The translations under genes and the position numbers were made by a program. The notes under the pieces are model-generated. The model ran no database searches. It saw nothing but the letters and a program-made list of their open reading frames with translations, and was not told where the DNA came from. Of a stretch of DNA of 63,958 nt, positions 21,693 through 30,807 are shown in pieces. Position 1 is the first letter of the stretch, and every line of letters starts with the position of its first letter. This DNA is from Lentzea terrae. GTDB lineage: Bacteria > Actinomycetota > Actinomycetes > Mycobacteriales > Pseudonocardiaceae. The stretch lies in assembly GCF_003265345.1 (NCBI RefSeq), contig NZ_QFWW01000011.1:1-63958 (forward strand), written 5' to 3'.

Positions 21693-24600
21693 ATGCAACG
21701 CAGACTCAAGCGATTACTGTCGGTGTTGGCCGGTGCTCTGGTGGTGATGGGGCTAGTCACGCCGAGCACCCCGGCACAGGCTCATGGCCTGCACGTCCTG
21801 CTGTTCACCAAGACCGCCTCCGGCGCCTACCGGCACGACTCCATCCCGGCGGGCATCACGATGATGGAGCAGCTGGCCGCCCAGCGCGGCTGGGAGATGA
21901 CCAAGACCGAGGACGCGTCGGTCTTCAACGACACCACGCTCGCCACGTTCAACGTGATCGTGATGCTGCAGACGTCGGGCATGGTGTGGGACACCGCCGC
22001 GCAGCGCACCGCGATGCAGAACTACGTGCGCAGGGGCGGGGGCGTGGTGGCGATCCACAACGCCACGGACATGAACATCGAGCAGCAGTTCCCGTGGTGG
22101 GACCAGATGCTCGGCATGACCATGACCCAGCACTCGTCGATCGTCTCCGGCACCGCGAAGGTCGCCGATCGCAAGCACCCGTCAGGGGCGGGTCTTCCGG
22201 ACCGGTGGACGCGCACCGAGGAGTGGTACAACTTCAACCGCTCCGCGCGCGGCGACGTGCACGTGCTGGTCACGGCGGACGAGTCGACCTACGACGCGGG
22301 CCCGTCCAAGATGGGCGTCGACCACCCGATCTCGTGGTGCCGCAACTTCGAGGGCGGCCGGGTGTGGGCCACCGGCATGGGGCACCAGGCGTCGAGCTAC
22401 TCCGAACCCCTGTTCCGCCAGCACATCACCGGCGGTGTGGAGAGCGCGGGCGGCATCGTGTCCGCGGACTGCGGTCCGACGGTGTGGGGCAGCTTCCAGA
22501 AGGTGCAGCTCGACAACTCCGTCATCGCGCCGAGCACGATCGACGTCGCTCCCGACGGCCGGGTGTTCTTCAACGAGTACAACGGCAACCTGAAGATCTA
22601 CAAGCCGGACACCAGGACGACGGTCGTCGCGGGCACGCTCAGCGTCTACGGCCAGGGGCAGAACTCGGAGGACGGCCTGGTCGGCATGGCGCTCGACCCG
22701 GCGTTCGCCACCAACAGATGGGTCTACCTGAACTACTCCCCGGCGGGGAGCCAGGAGATCGCCAGGATCTCGCGCTTCACCATGAACGGCGACCGGATGG
22801 ACATGGCGAGCGAGAAGGTCCTGCTCACCCTGCCCGCGTCGCGGAAGGAGGAGCCGGGGCACACCGGCGGTCAGCTGGCCTTCGGTCCGAACGGCAACCT
22901 CTACATCAGCGTCGGCGACGACACCAACCCCAACGGTGACTCGGGCGGCTACGCGCCGATCGACGAACGTCCAGGCCGCGCGCTGTACGACGCGCAGGGC
23001 ACTGCTGCCAACACCAACGACCTGCGCGGCAAGATCCTGCGCATCCACCCGGAACCCGACGGCACCTACACCGTCCCGTCGGGCAACATGTTCGCGCCCG
23101 GCACGGCCAGGACGCGGCCGGAGATCTACGCGATGGGCTTCCGCAACGTGTTCCGGTTCAGCGTGCACCCGACCACCGGCGTGATCTACGCGGCCGACTA
23201 CGGCCCGGACGCGGGCGGCGACAACCCGAACCGCGGGCCGGCGGGACTCGTGGAGTGGAACGTGATCAAGTCGCCGGGCAACTACGGCTGGCCGTACTGC
23301 GTGGCGAACAACATCGCCTACAACGACTGGAACTTCGCCAACAACACGTCCGGTCCGAAGTTCAACTGCGGCTCGCCGGCGAACAACTCGCCCAACAACA
23401 CCGGCCTGACGACTCTGCCCGCGTCACGCGCGGCGGACGTCTGGTACGGCAACGGCGCGAACGGCAACGCGTTCCCGGAGATGGGCCCTGGCAGCGGGGG
23501 CGAGGCGCCGATGGCGTTCCCCGCCTACCAGTACAACGCGAACAACCCGTCGAGGACGAAGTTCCCGGCGTACTTCGACCAAACGCCGTTCTTCGGCGAG
23601 TGGTCCCGCAACCGCATGTGGGAGTTCCGGCTGGATTCGTCCGGGAACCTGTTGAAGATCAACAACTTCCTGTCGAACATGTCGTTCGCCTCTCCGATGG
23701 ACGCGAAGTTCGGCCCCGACGGGTCGATGTACCTGCTGACCTGGGGCACGGGCTGGGACGACAACAAACCGTTGCCCGGCGCCGGATTGTGGCGCATCGA
23801 CTACACGACCACCGGTGAACGGCTTCCGGTGGCGCAGGCCTCCGGCACGCCCTTGACCGGTCCCTCGCCGCTGACGGTGCGCTTCTCCAGCGCCGGTTCC
23901 AGCGATCCCGGCGGTCTTCCGCTGACCTACCGGTGGACGTTCGGCGACGGCGCCACGTCCATGGAACCGAACCCCACGCACACCTACACCGGCAGCGGGA
24001 AGTTCACCGCCCAGCTCACCGTCACCAACTCGGCGGGCAAGATCGGTACCGCGAACGTGACGATCAGCGTGGGCAACACGGAGCCGGTCGTGCGGTTCAC
24101 CGGTCCGGTCGACGGCGGCATGATCAACTTCGGCGACCCGATCCCGTACACGCTGTCCGTGACCGACCAGGAGGACGGCACGATCGACTGCACCAAGGTG
24201 AGCGTTCAGTCGAACATGGGCCACGACTCGCACAAGCACCCGATCGGCTCGCCGATGACCGGCTGTTCGGGAACGCTGCCGACCACCGTCGACTCGGGCC
24301 ACCAGGGGCTCAACGTGCACGTCATCGGCTCGGCCGAGTACACGGACAAGGGCGCGAACGGCGTGCCGCCCCTGACCGGCAGCGGCCAGGTCGTGCTGCA
24401 GCCCAAGCAGAAGCAGGCCGAGTTCTTCAACGACTCGTCCGGCGTGACCATCGTGTCGCAGGCGGGCGCCGAATCGGGCGCCAAGGTGGGCGACATCGGC
24501 AACAACGACTGGATCTCGTTCAAGCCGGTCAACTTCACCGGCATCAACCAGGTGTCGTTCCGGGTGTCCTCTCCGCCGGGTGGCGGAGGGACGATCGAAC

Positions 24601-25187
24601 TGCGCGCCGGTTCACCGACAGGCACGCTCATCGCATCGTCGCCGGTCACCAGCACCGGAGGCGCGGACACCTACGTCAGCACGCCCGCGGTGAACGTGAC
24701 CGCGCCGACCGGCACCGTCGAGCTGTTCGCGGTGTTCAAGACATCGTCGTCGACCAGCTTCGACCTCGACTCGATCACCTACGTCGGGCCGGGCGCGGGA
24801 CAGCCCGGCGGTGGCTCCGCGAAGGAGATCGTCGGCGCCGGCGGCAAGTGCGTCGACGTCAACGGAGCCAGCTCCACCGACGGCGCCAAGGTCCAGCTGT
24901 GGACCTGCAACGGTGGCAACAACCAGAAGTGGACGCAGAACGGCACCACGCTGCGGTCGCTCGACAAGTGCCTCGACGTCACCGGCAACAGTCAGACCGA
25001 CGGCGCGATCGTCCGGTTGTGGTCGTGCAACGGCTCGTCCGGGCAGAACTGGACCGCCCAGTCCGACGGCTCGATCCGCAACGGCACGAAGTGCCTGGAC
25101 GCCAACGGAGCCGGCACGGCGGACGGCACCCAGCTCATCATCTGGACCTGCCACGGCGGGACCAACCAGAGGTGGACCTTCCGGTAG
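21693..25187 (+). CDS. Giant secreted ThuA - GSDH propeller - PKD - CBM6-like - CBM13 protein
   Basis: This 1,164-residue secreted protein starts at ATG 21693 after GGAGGAG, 31 bases past the isomerase stop; the longer upstream reading overlaps that gene and is rejected. After a signal peptide (about 1-30) it carries a ThuA-like domain (about 32-265; KTASGAYRHDSIPAG, MGVDHPISWC), a GSDH-like propeller (about 270-700; GLVGMALDPAF, VGDDTNPNGD, RPEIYAMGFRNVFRF), PKD (YRWTFGDGATSM), an Ig-like segment, a CBM6-like jelly roll and CBM13. It thus merges the two proteins encoded separately at 12513 and 15385. It probably oxidises and processes a polymer-bound sugar outside the cell; enzyme activity is not proven. 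Confidence 0.9.
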   Translation: MQRRLKRLLSVLAGALVVMGLVTPSTPAQAHGLHVLLFTKTASGAYRHDSIPAGITMMEQLAAQRGWEMTKTEDASVFNDTTLATFNVIVMLQTSGMVWDTAAQRTAMQNYVRRGGGVVAIHNATDMNIEQQFPWWDQMLGMTMTQHSSIVSGTAKVADRKHPSGAGLPDRWTRTEEWYNFNRSARGDVHVLVTADESTYDAGPSKMGVDHPISWCRNFEGGRVWATGMGHQASSYSEPLFRQHITGGVESAGGIVSADCGPTVWGSFQKVQLDNSVIAPSTIDVAPDGRVFFNEYNGNLKIYKPDTRTTVVAGTLSVYGQGQNSEDGLVGMALDPAFATNRWVYLNYSPAGSQEIARISRFTMNGDRMDMASEKVLLTLPASRKEEPGHTGGQLAFGPNGNLYISVGDDTNPNGDSGGYAPIDERPGRALYDAQGTAANTNDLRGKILRIHPEPDGTYTVPSGNMFAPGTARTRPEIYAMGFRNVFRFSVHPTTGVIYAADYGPDAGGDNPNRGPAGLVEWNVIKSPGNYGWPYCVANNIAYNDWNFANNTSGPKFNCGSPANNSPNNTGLTTLPASRAADVWYGNGANGNAFPEMGPGSGGEAPMAFPAYQYNANNPSRTKFPAYFDQTPFFGEWSRNRMWEFRLDSSGNLLKINNFLSNMSFASPMDAKFGPDGSMYLLTWGTGWDDNKPLPGAGLWRIDYTTTGERLPVAQASGTPLTGPSPLTVRFSSAGSSDPGGLPLTYRWTFGDGATSMEPNPTHTYTGSGKFTAQLTVTNSAGKIGTANVTISVGNTEPVVRFTGPVDGGMINFGDPIPYTLSVTDQEDGTIDCTKVSVQSNMGHDSHKHPIGSPMTGCSGTLPTTVDSGHQGLNVHVIGSAEYTDKGANGVPPLTGSGQVVLQPKQKQAEFFNDSSGVTIVSQAGAESGAKVGDIGNNDWISFKPVNFTGINQVSFRVSSPPGGGGTIELRAGSPTGTLIASSPVTSTGGADTYVSTPAVNVTAPTGTVELFAVFKTSSSTSFDLDSITYVGPGAGQPGGGSAKEIVGAGGKCVDVNGASSTDGAKVQLWTCNGGNNQKWTQNGTTLRSLDKCLDVTGNSQTDGAIVRLWSCNGSSGQNWTAQSDGSIRNGTKCLDANGAGTADGTQLIIWTCHGGTNQRWTFR

Positions 25188-25195
25188 CCCAGGAG

Positions 25196-25226
25196 CCGGT
25201 CAGCGGCCTTCCCGGCCGCTGACCGG
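25196..25226 (+). terminator. Hairpin between ThuA-GSDH gene and membrane-protein gene
   Basis: A perfect 13-bp stem (25196-25208 with 25214-25226) is followed by TTTCC. It may end or attenuate transcription before the downstream pair at 25248. Confidence 0.65.
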
Positions 25227-25247
25227 TTTCCCCGTCGAGGAGGAACG

Positions 25248-25934
25248 ATGAGCAGGACCGTTCGGTCGCGCGCGACCAAGGCCGCCGCCTGGGCCACCCC
25301 GCCGCCCAGGCCGAAAGGGCGGGTGTGGGCCGGTTTCCTCACCGCTTTCCTGCTCGGGCTGGCGGTCGCGTTCCTGATCACCTCGGGGAACGGGCCGGAC
25401 GCGACCCAGCGGCGGATCGCGGAACTGGAACGCGAGGACGCCGCACGGGACGCCGCGCAGCTCGGCCCGCTGACCGACCAGGCCAAGGGCACCAGAGACA
25501 ACCTGGCTCCGGTGCTCGCGGCCATGGCGCAGGCGGCTCCCGTCGACGGGTCGGCACCGAAGTCCGCGCTCACCGCGGAGGTGGTGAACGGGTGGAAGGA
25601 CGTCCTCTCAGCGGCGGAGAAGTCGTACGAGCAAACGCCTTCGGCCGGCAACGGGATCAACATGGCGCGCGCCGGCCTGCGCACGGCCGTGCAACAGCTC
25701 GCTGCGGCGGTCAGGGGGTTCGACACGGCGCTCGGGGTGGCCGAGCCGGTCAGGAGCACTCTCGTGGCGCTGGCGGGTGAGCAGCGCACGCTGGCACTGC
25801 GCACGTGGTCGGTGGCCGCGGTCCAGCTCGACGTGATCAACATCGAGGCGGGGAGGGGGCACGTGCACGTCCAGCTCTCCACCGGCGGCGACGCCGGCGT
25901 GATCGCACCCGACGGCGCGCCGGAGGGACGGTGA
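25248..25934 (+). CDS. Single-pass membrane protein of unknown function
   Basis: This 228-residue protein starts at ATG after GAGGAGGAA. A basic N terminus with PPPRPKG leads to one membrane segment (about 27-46; GFLTAFLLGLAVAFLI), then a long Ala-rich helical region outside the membrane and a C-terminal GHVHVQL segment. I recognise no family. Its stop overlaps the ATG of the polyprenyl diphosphate synthase (TGATG), so the two are co-translated and probably act together. A scaffold or lipid-handling helper is a guess. Confidence 0.7.
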   Translation: MSRTVRSRATKAAAWATPPPRPKGRVWAGFLTAFLLGLAVAFLITSGNGPDATQRRIAELEREDAARDAAQLGPLTDQAKGTRDNLAPVLAAMAQAAPVDGSAPKSALTAEVVNGWKDVLSAAEKSYEQTPSAGNGINMARAGLRTAVQQLAAAVRGFDTALGVAEPVRSTLVALAGEQRTLALRTWSVAAVQLDVINIEAGRGHVHVQLSTGGDAGVIAPDGAPEGR

Positions 25935-26950
25935 TGGCTGGTCATGTCGTTCGGCCGGCGACCGATGCCGTCCGCCTTCTGGTCGACGCGCGCACACTGA
26001 TCGAGCCCGTGCACCGCGCCACGATCGACGAGCTCGGTCCGGCGCTGCGTCGCGTCGCCGGCTACCACATCGGGTGGTGGGACGCGGACGGCAGACCTTC
26101 ACCGTCGGGCGGCAAGGCGCTGCGGCCCGCTCTCACCCTCGCCTGTGCCCGCGCGTTCGCCGACGGACCCGTGCCGCCGGACGTGATCGCGGCCGCGACG
26201 GCGGTGGAGCTGATCCACGACTTCTCGCTCCTGCACGACGACGTGATGGACGGCGACGAAACGCGGCGGCACCGTCCCTCGGCGTGGGCGGCGTTCGGGA
26301 CCACGGCGGCGATCCTCGCCGGTGACGTCCTGGTGGGACTCGCGCTGCGCCGGGTGCCGCCGTCCCTGACGGGTGTACTCGCCGACGTGCTCGTCGACCT
26401 GTGCGAAGGGCAGTCGGCCGACGTGGCGGCCGAGACCGCGACGTCGGTGGACGTCGAGCAGTGCCTCGCCACCGCGGCGAGGAAGACCGGTGCCCTGCTG
26501 GGGGCAGCCTGCCGCCTTGGTGCTCTCGCGGCCGGAGCCGACCCTGCCGCGGCTGACCACTGCCGGTGGTTCGGGGTGCACCTCGGCGTCGCCTTCCAGT
26601 TGGTCGACGACATCCTCGGCATCTGGGGCGACCCGGCGAGGACCGGCAAACCGGCCCACTCCGACATCAGGGCCGGCAGAAGAACCCTGCCGGTCGTGGC
26701 GGCACTCGCCTCGGACACGCCGGCGGGGCGCCGGCTCGGACGGATCTACATCGAGGACCGCGGTGAGGACGAGACCGTGCCGTGCATTGCGGAGCTCGTT
26801 GCGGAGGCGGGTGGCCGGGCGTGGGCGCAGGCCGAGGCGGACCGCCGCGTGCGGCTGGCGTTCGGCTGCCTGGACCGAGCGGATCCGCGTCCGTCCGCCG
26901 CCCTGGATCTGCGCGATCTGGCCCGGCTGGTCACGAGCAGGGACCGCTGA
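25934..26950 (+). CDS. Polyprenyl (geranylgeranyl-type) diphosphate synthase
   Basis: This 338-residue cytosolic enzyme joins isopentenyl diphosphate units into a C15-C25 chain. The first Asp-rich motif is DDVMD at residues 102-106 after LIHDFSLLH, and the second is DDILGIWGD at 225-233. SGGKALRPAL near residue 60 binds diphosphate. These patterns resemble actinobacterial geranylgeranyl diphosphate synthases. It is translationally coupled to the membrane protein upstream and ends 34 bases from the convergent ROK gene. It probably feeds the UbiA-type prenyltransferase at 33030; chain length cannot be read with certainty. Confidence 0.92.
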   Translation: MAGHVVRPATDAVRLLVDARTLIEPVHRATIDELGPALRRVAGYHIGWWDADGRPSPSGGKALRPALTLACARAFADGPVPPDVIAAATAVELIHDFSLLHDDVMDGDETRRHRPSAWAAFGTTAAILAGDVLVGLALRRVPPSLTGVLADVLVDLCEGQSADVAAETATSVDVEQCLATAARKTGALLGAACRLGALAAGADPAAADHCRWFGVHLGVAFQLVDDILGIWGDPARTGKPAHSDIRAGRRTLPVVAALASDTPAGRRLGRIYIEDRGEDETVPCIAELVAEAGGRAWAQAEADRRVRLAFGCLDRADPRPSAALDLRDLARLVTSRDR

Positions 26951-26983
26951 ACCAGCTCGCGCCGAACGCGGCCGCAGGGACCT

Positions 26984-28180
26984 TCAGCCCAGTTGCTGGT
27001 CCACGACGCTGGGTGACAGGACGTGGTGGACCACCATGGCCGCCGCCCCGAGCACGCCTGCCACCTCGCCCGCACGGGACGGCACGATGCGCAGGTTCTC
27101 CGTGGCCAGCGGCAGTGAACGGCGGTAGACCGCCTCCCGCACTCCGGCCAGCAGCATCTCACCCGCTGCGGCGAGGTCGCCGCCGACCACGATCAGCGAG
27201 GGGTTGACCATGCTGACACAGGCTGCGAGCACCTCGCCGATGGTGCGGCCCGCATGCCGGATCGCCTGACCGGCTTCGACGTTGCCCGCGCGGACCAGGG
27301 CGACGACGTCGGCGCTCGAGTGGGCCTCCACCCCCTTGGCTCGCAACCGGGCCACTATCGCGGAGCCGCTGGCGACGGCCTCCAGACACCCGGTGTTGCC
27401 ACAGCCACAGGGAGCGTCGTCGCTGCCAGGCGCCTGGATGTGGCCGAGATCCCCCGCCGCGCCGACCGCGCCGCGGTGCAGGACGCCGTTGCTGATGAAA
27501 CCCGAACCGATCCCGGTCGCCACCTTCACGACGATCATGTGGTCGGTGCCGGGGAAAGAGTGCGTGTGCTCGCCCAGTGCCATCAGGTTGACCTCGTTGT
27601 CCACCAGCACCGGCACGCCGAACTCGGCGCGGACGTGCGCCGGCACGTCGAAGCCGTCCCAGGCGGGCATGATCGGCGGGTGGTTGGGCTTGCCCGACGA
27701 GTGTTCGACCGGGCCGGGCAGGCCGATGCCGACACCGGCCGGCGACACGGACACGCCGGCGTCCCTGACCAGTTCCCTCCAGGTCTCGGCCAGGCGCGCC
27801 AGCACCGGCTCCGGCCCGTCGGCGATGTCCAGGCTGAGCCGGCGCATGGCCAGCGGGCCGCCGGCGAGGTCGGTCACGGCGACGGTCGCGTGCGTGGCGC
27901 CGACGTCGGCGGTGAGGACGGAGCGGGCGGCCGCGTTGAACACCAGCCGGCCCGCGGGTCTGCCGCCGGTCGACACCCGGATACCGCGGTCGGTGAGGAA
28001 CCCCGCGTCCTGCAGTGCGTCGAGCCTGGTCCGGACCGCGGCGCGGGTCAGGCCTGTCTGGCTCGCCAGTTCGGCACGTGTGCGCGGTACTCCGTCGAGC
28101 AACAGCCGCAGCAGCTGCCCAGGAGAAGCCGCAGGAGCCCAAGGTACGTCCGGCACGCGCCCCAGTGAACCAGGGAACAC
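26984..28180 (-). CDS. ROK-family transcriptional regulator (copy B)
   Basis: This regulator of up to 398 residues is divergent from the ABC/Ebo operon. It has an N-terminal HTH (RTRAELASQTGLTRAAVRTR), the ROK block GIGLPGPVEHSSGKP and the zinc motif CGCGNTGCLEA. It reads like a paralogue of copy A at 19504. The start may be GTG 28180 or GTG 28156; neither has a clear ribosome-binding site. The shared 100-base upstream region holds the perfect operator at 28219, so it likely represses the ABC/Ebo operon and perhaps itself. Confidence 0.92.
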   Translation of the reverse strand: MFPGSLGRVPDVPWAPAASPGQLLRLLLDGVPRTRAELASQTGLTRAAVRTRLDALQDAGFLTDRGIRVSTGGRPAGRLVFNAAARSVLTADVGATHATVAVTDLAGGPLAMRRLSLDIADGPEPVLARLAETWRELVRDAGVSVSPAGVGIGLPGPVEHSSGKPNHPPIMPAWDGFDVPAHVRAEFGVPVLVDNEVNLMALGEHTHSFPGTDHMIVVKVATGIGSGFISNGVLHRGAVGAAGDLGHIQAPGSDDAPCGCGNTGCLEAVASGSAIVARLRAKGVEAHSSADVVALVRAGNVEAGQAIRHAGRTIGEVLAACVSMVNPSLIVVGGDLAAAGEMLLAGVREAVYRRSLPLATENLRIVPSRAGEVAGVLGAAAMVVHHVLSPSVVDQQLG

Positions 28181-28218
28181 CGAGTAATGGTGGTGTTCAT
28201 CCGTAAGACGTGTGCACT

Positions 28219-28236
28219 TTGGCAGGGAAGTGCCAA
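28219..28236. promoter_or_regulatory. Candidate ROK operator (site 4, perfect)
   Basis: TTGGCA-GGGAAG-TGCCAA is a perfect inverted repeat with a 6-base spacer, between the divergent ROK gene and the ABC/Ebo operon. A second small palindrome, GCCA-ATAG-TGGC (28253-28264), lies inside the promoter spacer and could also bind a repressor. Confidence 0.7.
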
Positions 28237-28243
28237 CTTATGA

Positions 28244-28272
28244 TTGACAGTCGCCAATAGTGGCCCCTACGT
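28244..28272 (+). promoter_or_regulatory. Leaderless-type promoter of ABC/Ebo operon
   Basis: TTGACA and CTACGT are separated by 17 bases. The -10 box ends 7 bases before the ATG at 28280, so the message should be leaderless; no Shine-Dalgarno sequence is present. It is nearly the twin of the promoter at 20773-20801. Confidence 0.75.
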
Positions 28273-28279
28273 TCGCCTC

Positions 28280-29800
28280 ATGGCTGTGACCCACGCAACA
28301 TCGGGGGCGGATGACCCCGTTGCCGTCGTACGGCTGGAGGGCATCGAGAAGAGCTTCTTCGGCGTACCGGTGCTGCGCGGCGTCGATCTCCTGCTGCACG
28401 CGGGTGAGGTGCATGCGCTGGTGGGGGAGAACGGTGCGGGCAAGTCGACGCTGCTGAAGGTGTTGGCCGGCGTCCACCGGCCCGACTCGGGACGGATTGT
28501 GGTGCGGGACGCGGAGGTCTCGTTCGCCACGCCGCGCGACGCGCAGGCGGCGGGCATCGCGATCATCCACCAGGAGTTCACCCTCCTCGAGCACCGCACG
28601 GTGGCCGAGAACGTCTTCCTCGGCCGGGAACCGGTGCGGCGCGGTCAGGTGGACCGGCGCGCGATGGAGACCCAGACCCGGCGGCTGCTCGACTGGCTGG
28701 GAGAGGACGGCATCGAGCCCGGCACCGAGGTGGCCCGGTTGTCCGTGGCCCGCAAGCAGGTGGTGGAGATCGTCAAGGCGCTGTCGGCGGACGCCAAGGT
28801 CCTCGCGATGGACGAGCCCACCGCGGCGTTGGCGGACAACGAGGTCGAGCTGCTGTACGGCCTGGTGCGCAGACTTCGGGATCGTGGGATCGCGATTCTC
28901 TACGTGTCGCACCGGATGCGTGAAGTGTTCGACCTCAGCTCACGGATCACGGTGTTGAAGGACGGTGCGTTCGTCACCTGTGTGCCGACCGCCGATCTGG
29001 ACACCGATCAGGTCGTGCGGCACATGGTCGGCCGTCCGCTGGACGCGCTGTATCCCGAACGCACGAGCGTCCCCGGTGCGGTGCGGATCGCGTTGCGGGG
29101 AGCGGGAAACGAGCGGGTGCGGAACCTGACGTTCGACGTGCGGGCCGGGGAGATCGTCGGCCTCGCCGGGTTGCAGGGCTCCGGTCGTTCCGCGATCGCG
29201 CGGGCGATCTGGGGCGTCGAGCCGTTCACGACCGGCACCGTGGAACTCGATGGCGTGCCGACTCGCGTCACCGGTCCGCGGACGGCCGTCCGCAAGGGCA
29301 TCGGGTACGTCACCGAGGATCGCAAGGGCGAAGGACTGGCGCTGCGGCAGTCGGTGCGGGACAACACCTTGCTGGTCCGTCGCGCGGCGTGCCGCGGTGC
29401 GGTGGCTCGTCAGGCCGCGGATCTGACACGGCTGCTCGGCTCGGTCGGTGTCGTCGCGCGTGGGCCGCATCAGGAAGTGCGCTACCTCTCCGGTGGCAAC
29501 CAGCAGAAAGTGGTGCTGGGAAAGTGGCTCGCCGTGCGGCCACGCGTGCTGATCGTGGACGAGCCGACCCGCGGCGTCGACGTCGGCGCGAAACAGACCC
29601 TGTACCGGTTGCTGCGCGACCTGGCGGACGACGGCATGGCGATCCTCATGATCTCGTCGGAGTTGCCGGAGTTGATCGGCATGAGCGACCGGATCCTCGT
29701 CATGCACGAAGGCGCGCTGGCAGGCGAACTGCCCGCCGGTGCCGACGAGGAAGCCGTGATGGCACTGGCCACCGGGCACCGGCCTGGGGCCGTGGCGTGA
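28280..29800 (+). CDS. Ribose-type sugar ABC transporter ATP-binding protein
   Basis: This 506-residue protein is a double ATPase of the RbsA/MglA/XylG group. The first domain has Walker A GENGAGKSTLLK, signature-equivalent LSVARKQVVEIVKAL and Walker B LAMDEPTAAL. The second has the usual degenerate Walker A (GLQGSGRSAIARA), LSGGNQQKVVLGKW and VLIVDEPTRGVDVG. It energises sugar import through the two permeases that follow, the first overlapping its stop by GTGA. It opens the ten-gene operon and is an intact relative of the decayed ATPase at 8188. Confidence 0.95.
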   Translation: MAVTHATSGADDPVAVVRLEGIEKSFFGVPVLRGVDLLLHAGEVHALVGENGAGKSTLLKVLAGVHRPDSGRIVVRDAEVSFATPRDAQAAGIAIIHQEFTLLEHRTVAENVFLGREPVRRGQVDRRAMETQTRRLLDWLGEDGIEPGTEVARLSVARKQVVEIVKALSADAKVLAMDEPTAALADNEVELLYGLVRRLRDRGIAILYVSHRMREVFDLSSRITVLKDGAFVTCVPTADLDTDQVVRHMVGRPLDALYPERTSVPGAVRIALRGAGNERVRNLTFDVRAGEIVGLAGLQGSGRSAIARAIWGVEPFTTGTVELDGVPTRVTGPRTAVRKGIGYVTEDRKGEGLALRQSVRDNTLLVRRAACRGAVARQAADLTRLLGSVGVVARGPHQEVRYLSGGNQQKVVLGKWLAVRPRVLIVDEPTRGVDVGAKQTLYRLLRDLADDGMAILMISSELPELIGMSDRILVMHEGALAGELPAGADEEAVMALATGHRPGAVA

Positions 29801-30807
29801 GCGCCGTGCGCGAGCAGGTCCGCCGGCGCAGCGAGGCGCCGGCCCGGACGAGGACGTTCGTGATCACCCCGGTCCTGGTCGTGTACCTCGCGCTGGCGGT
29901 GCTGCTGGTGGTCGGCAGTGTGCTGGTGGGCGTCCAGGGAGGTGTGCTCCTCGATCACGGCGGCATTCTCAACATCCTGACGCGCGGCACGGTGCTCGGA
30001 CTGGTCGCGATCGGGCAGACCCTGGTGATCGTCACCGGTTCCCTCGACCTGTCGGTGGCCTACCTGGTCGGCCTGTGCTCGTTGGTGGCCGCCGAGACGA
30101 TGGCGGGCAGCCCGGCGATGATCGTGCCCGGTGTGCTGGCGGCGCTGGTGGTCGCGGCGGTGGTGGGGTTGGTCAACGGACTGGTGATCACCGTGCTGAA
30201 GGCCAACGCGTTCATCGCCACGCTGGGCGTCGCGCTGGTGCTGCGCGGCTACCTCGAGCACAACTACACCGGCCCGGCGGGCAGTGTGCCGCGCGCGTTC
30301 CAGCACATCGGCTACGACCGGATCGGACCGGTTCCGGTGGCGGCGCTGCTGATGTTGCTGCTCGCGGCGGCGGCGTGGTGGTACCTGCGGCGCACCCGCA
30401 CCGGCTACCACATGTACGCAGTCGGCGGGGACGTCGACGTGGCCCGGCTGTCCGGCGTGCGCACCGGACGGACGATCGTCACCGCGCACGTGCTGTGCGC
30501 GGTCATGGCCGGGCTCGCCGGGGTGTTCCTGGCCGGTCGGTTGGGTTCGGGCGCCCCGTACGTCGGTACCGACGCCGGGTACGACCTGGAGTCGATCGCC
30601 GCCGTCGTGCTCGGCGGCACGGCCCTTGCGGGCGGTCGCGGCGGTGTGGCCGGCACCATCGGCGGTGTGCTGATTCTATCCACATTGGACACGATCTTCG
30701 ACGACCTCGAGATGGACTCCTTCTTCAAGGACGTCGTGCGCGGCGTCGTGCTCATCGTGGCGGTGGCGCTGTACGCCCGGCGCAGGCCTGCCAGGAGATC
30801 GACATGA
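29797..30807 (+). CDS. Ribose-type sugar ABC transporter permease 1
   Basis: This 336-residue inner-membrane protein starts at a GTG overlapping the ATPase stop. It has about eight to ten hydrophobic segments and family blocks such as GQTLVIVTGSLDLSVA, GLVNGLVITVLKANAFIATLG and AAVVLGGTALAGGRGGVAGT, typical of RbsC-like permeases. It likely pairs with the second permease as a heterodimer. Specificity for a pentose or another sugar cannot be read from sequence. Confidence 0.93.
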   Translation: MSAVREQVRRRSEAPARTRTFVITPVLVVYLALAVLLVVGSVLVGVQGGVLLDHGGILNILTRGTVLGLVAIGQTLVIVTGSLDLSVAYLVGLCSLVAAETMAGSPAMIVPGVLAALVVAAVVGLVNGLVITVLKANAFIATLGVALVLRGYLEHNYTGPAGSVPRAFQHIGYDRIGPVPVAALLMLLLAAAAWWYLRRTRTGYHMYAVGGDVDVARLSGVRTGRTIVTAHVLCAVMAGLAGVFLAGRLGSGAPYVGTDAGYDLESIAAVVLGGTALAGGRGGVAGTIGGVLILSTLDTIFDDLEMDSFFKDVVRGVVLIVAVALYARRRPARRST

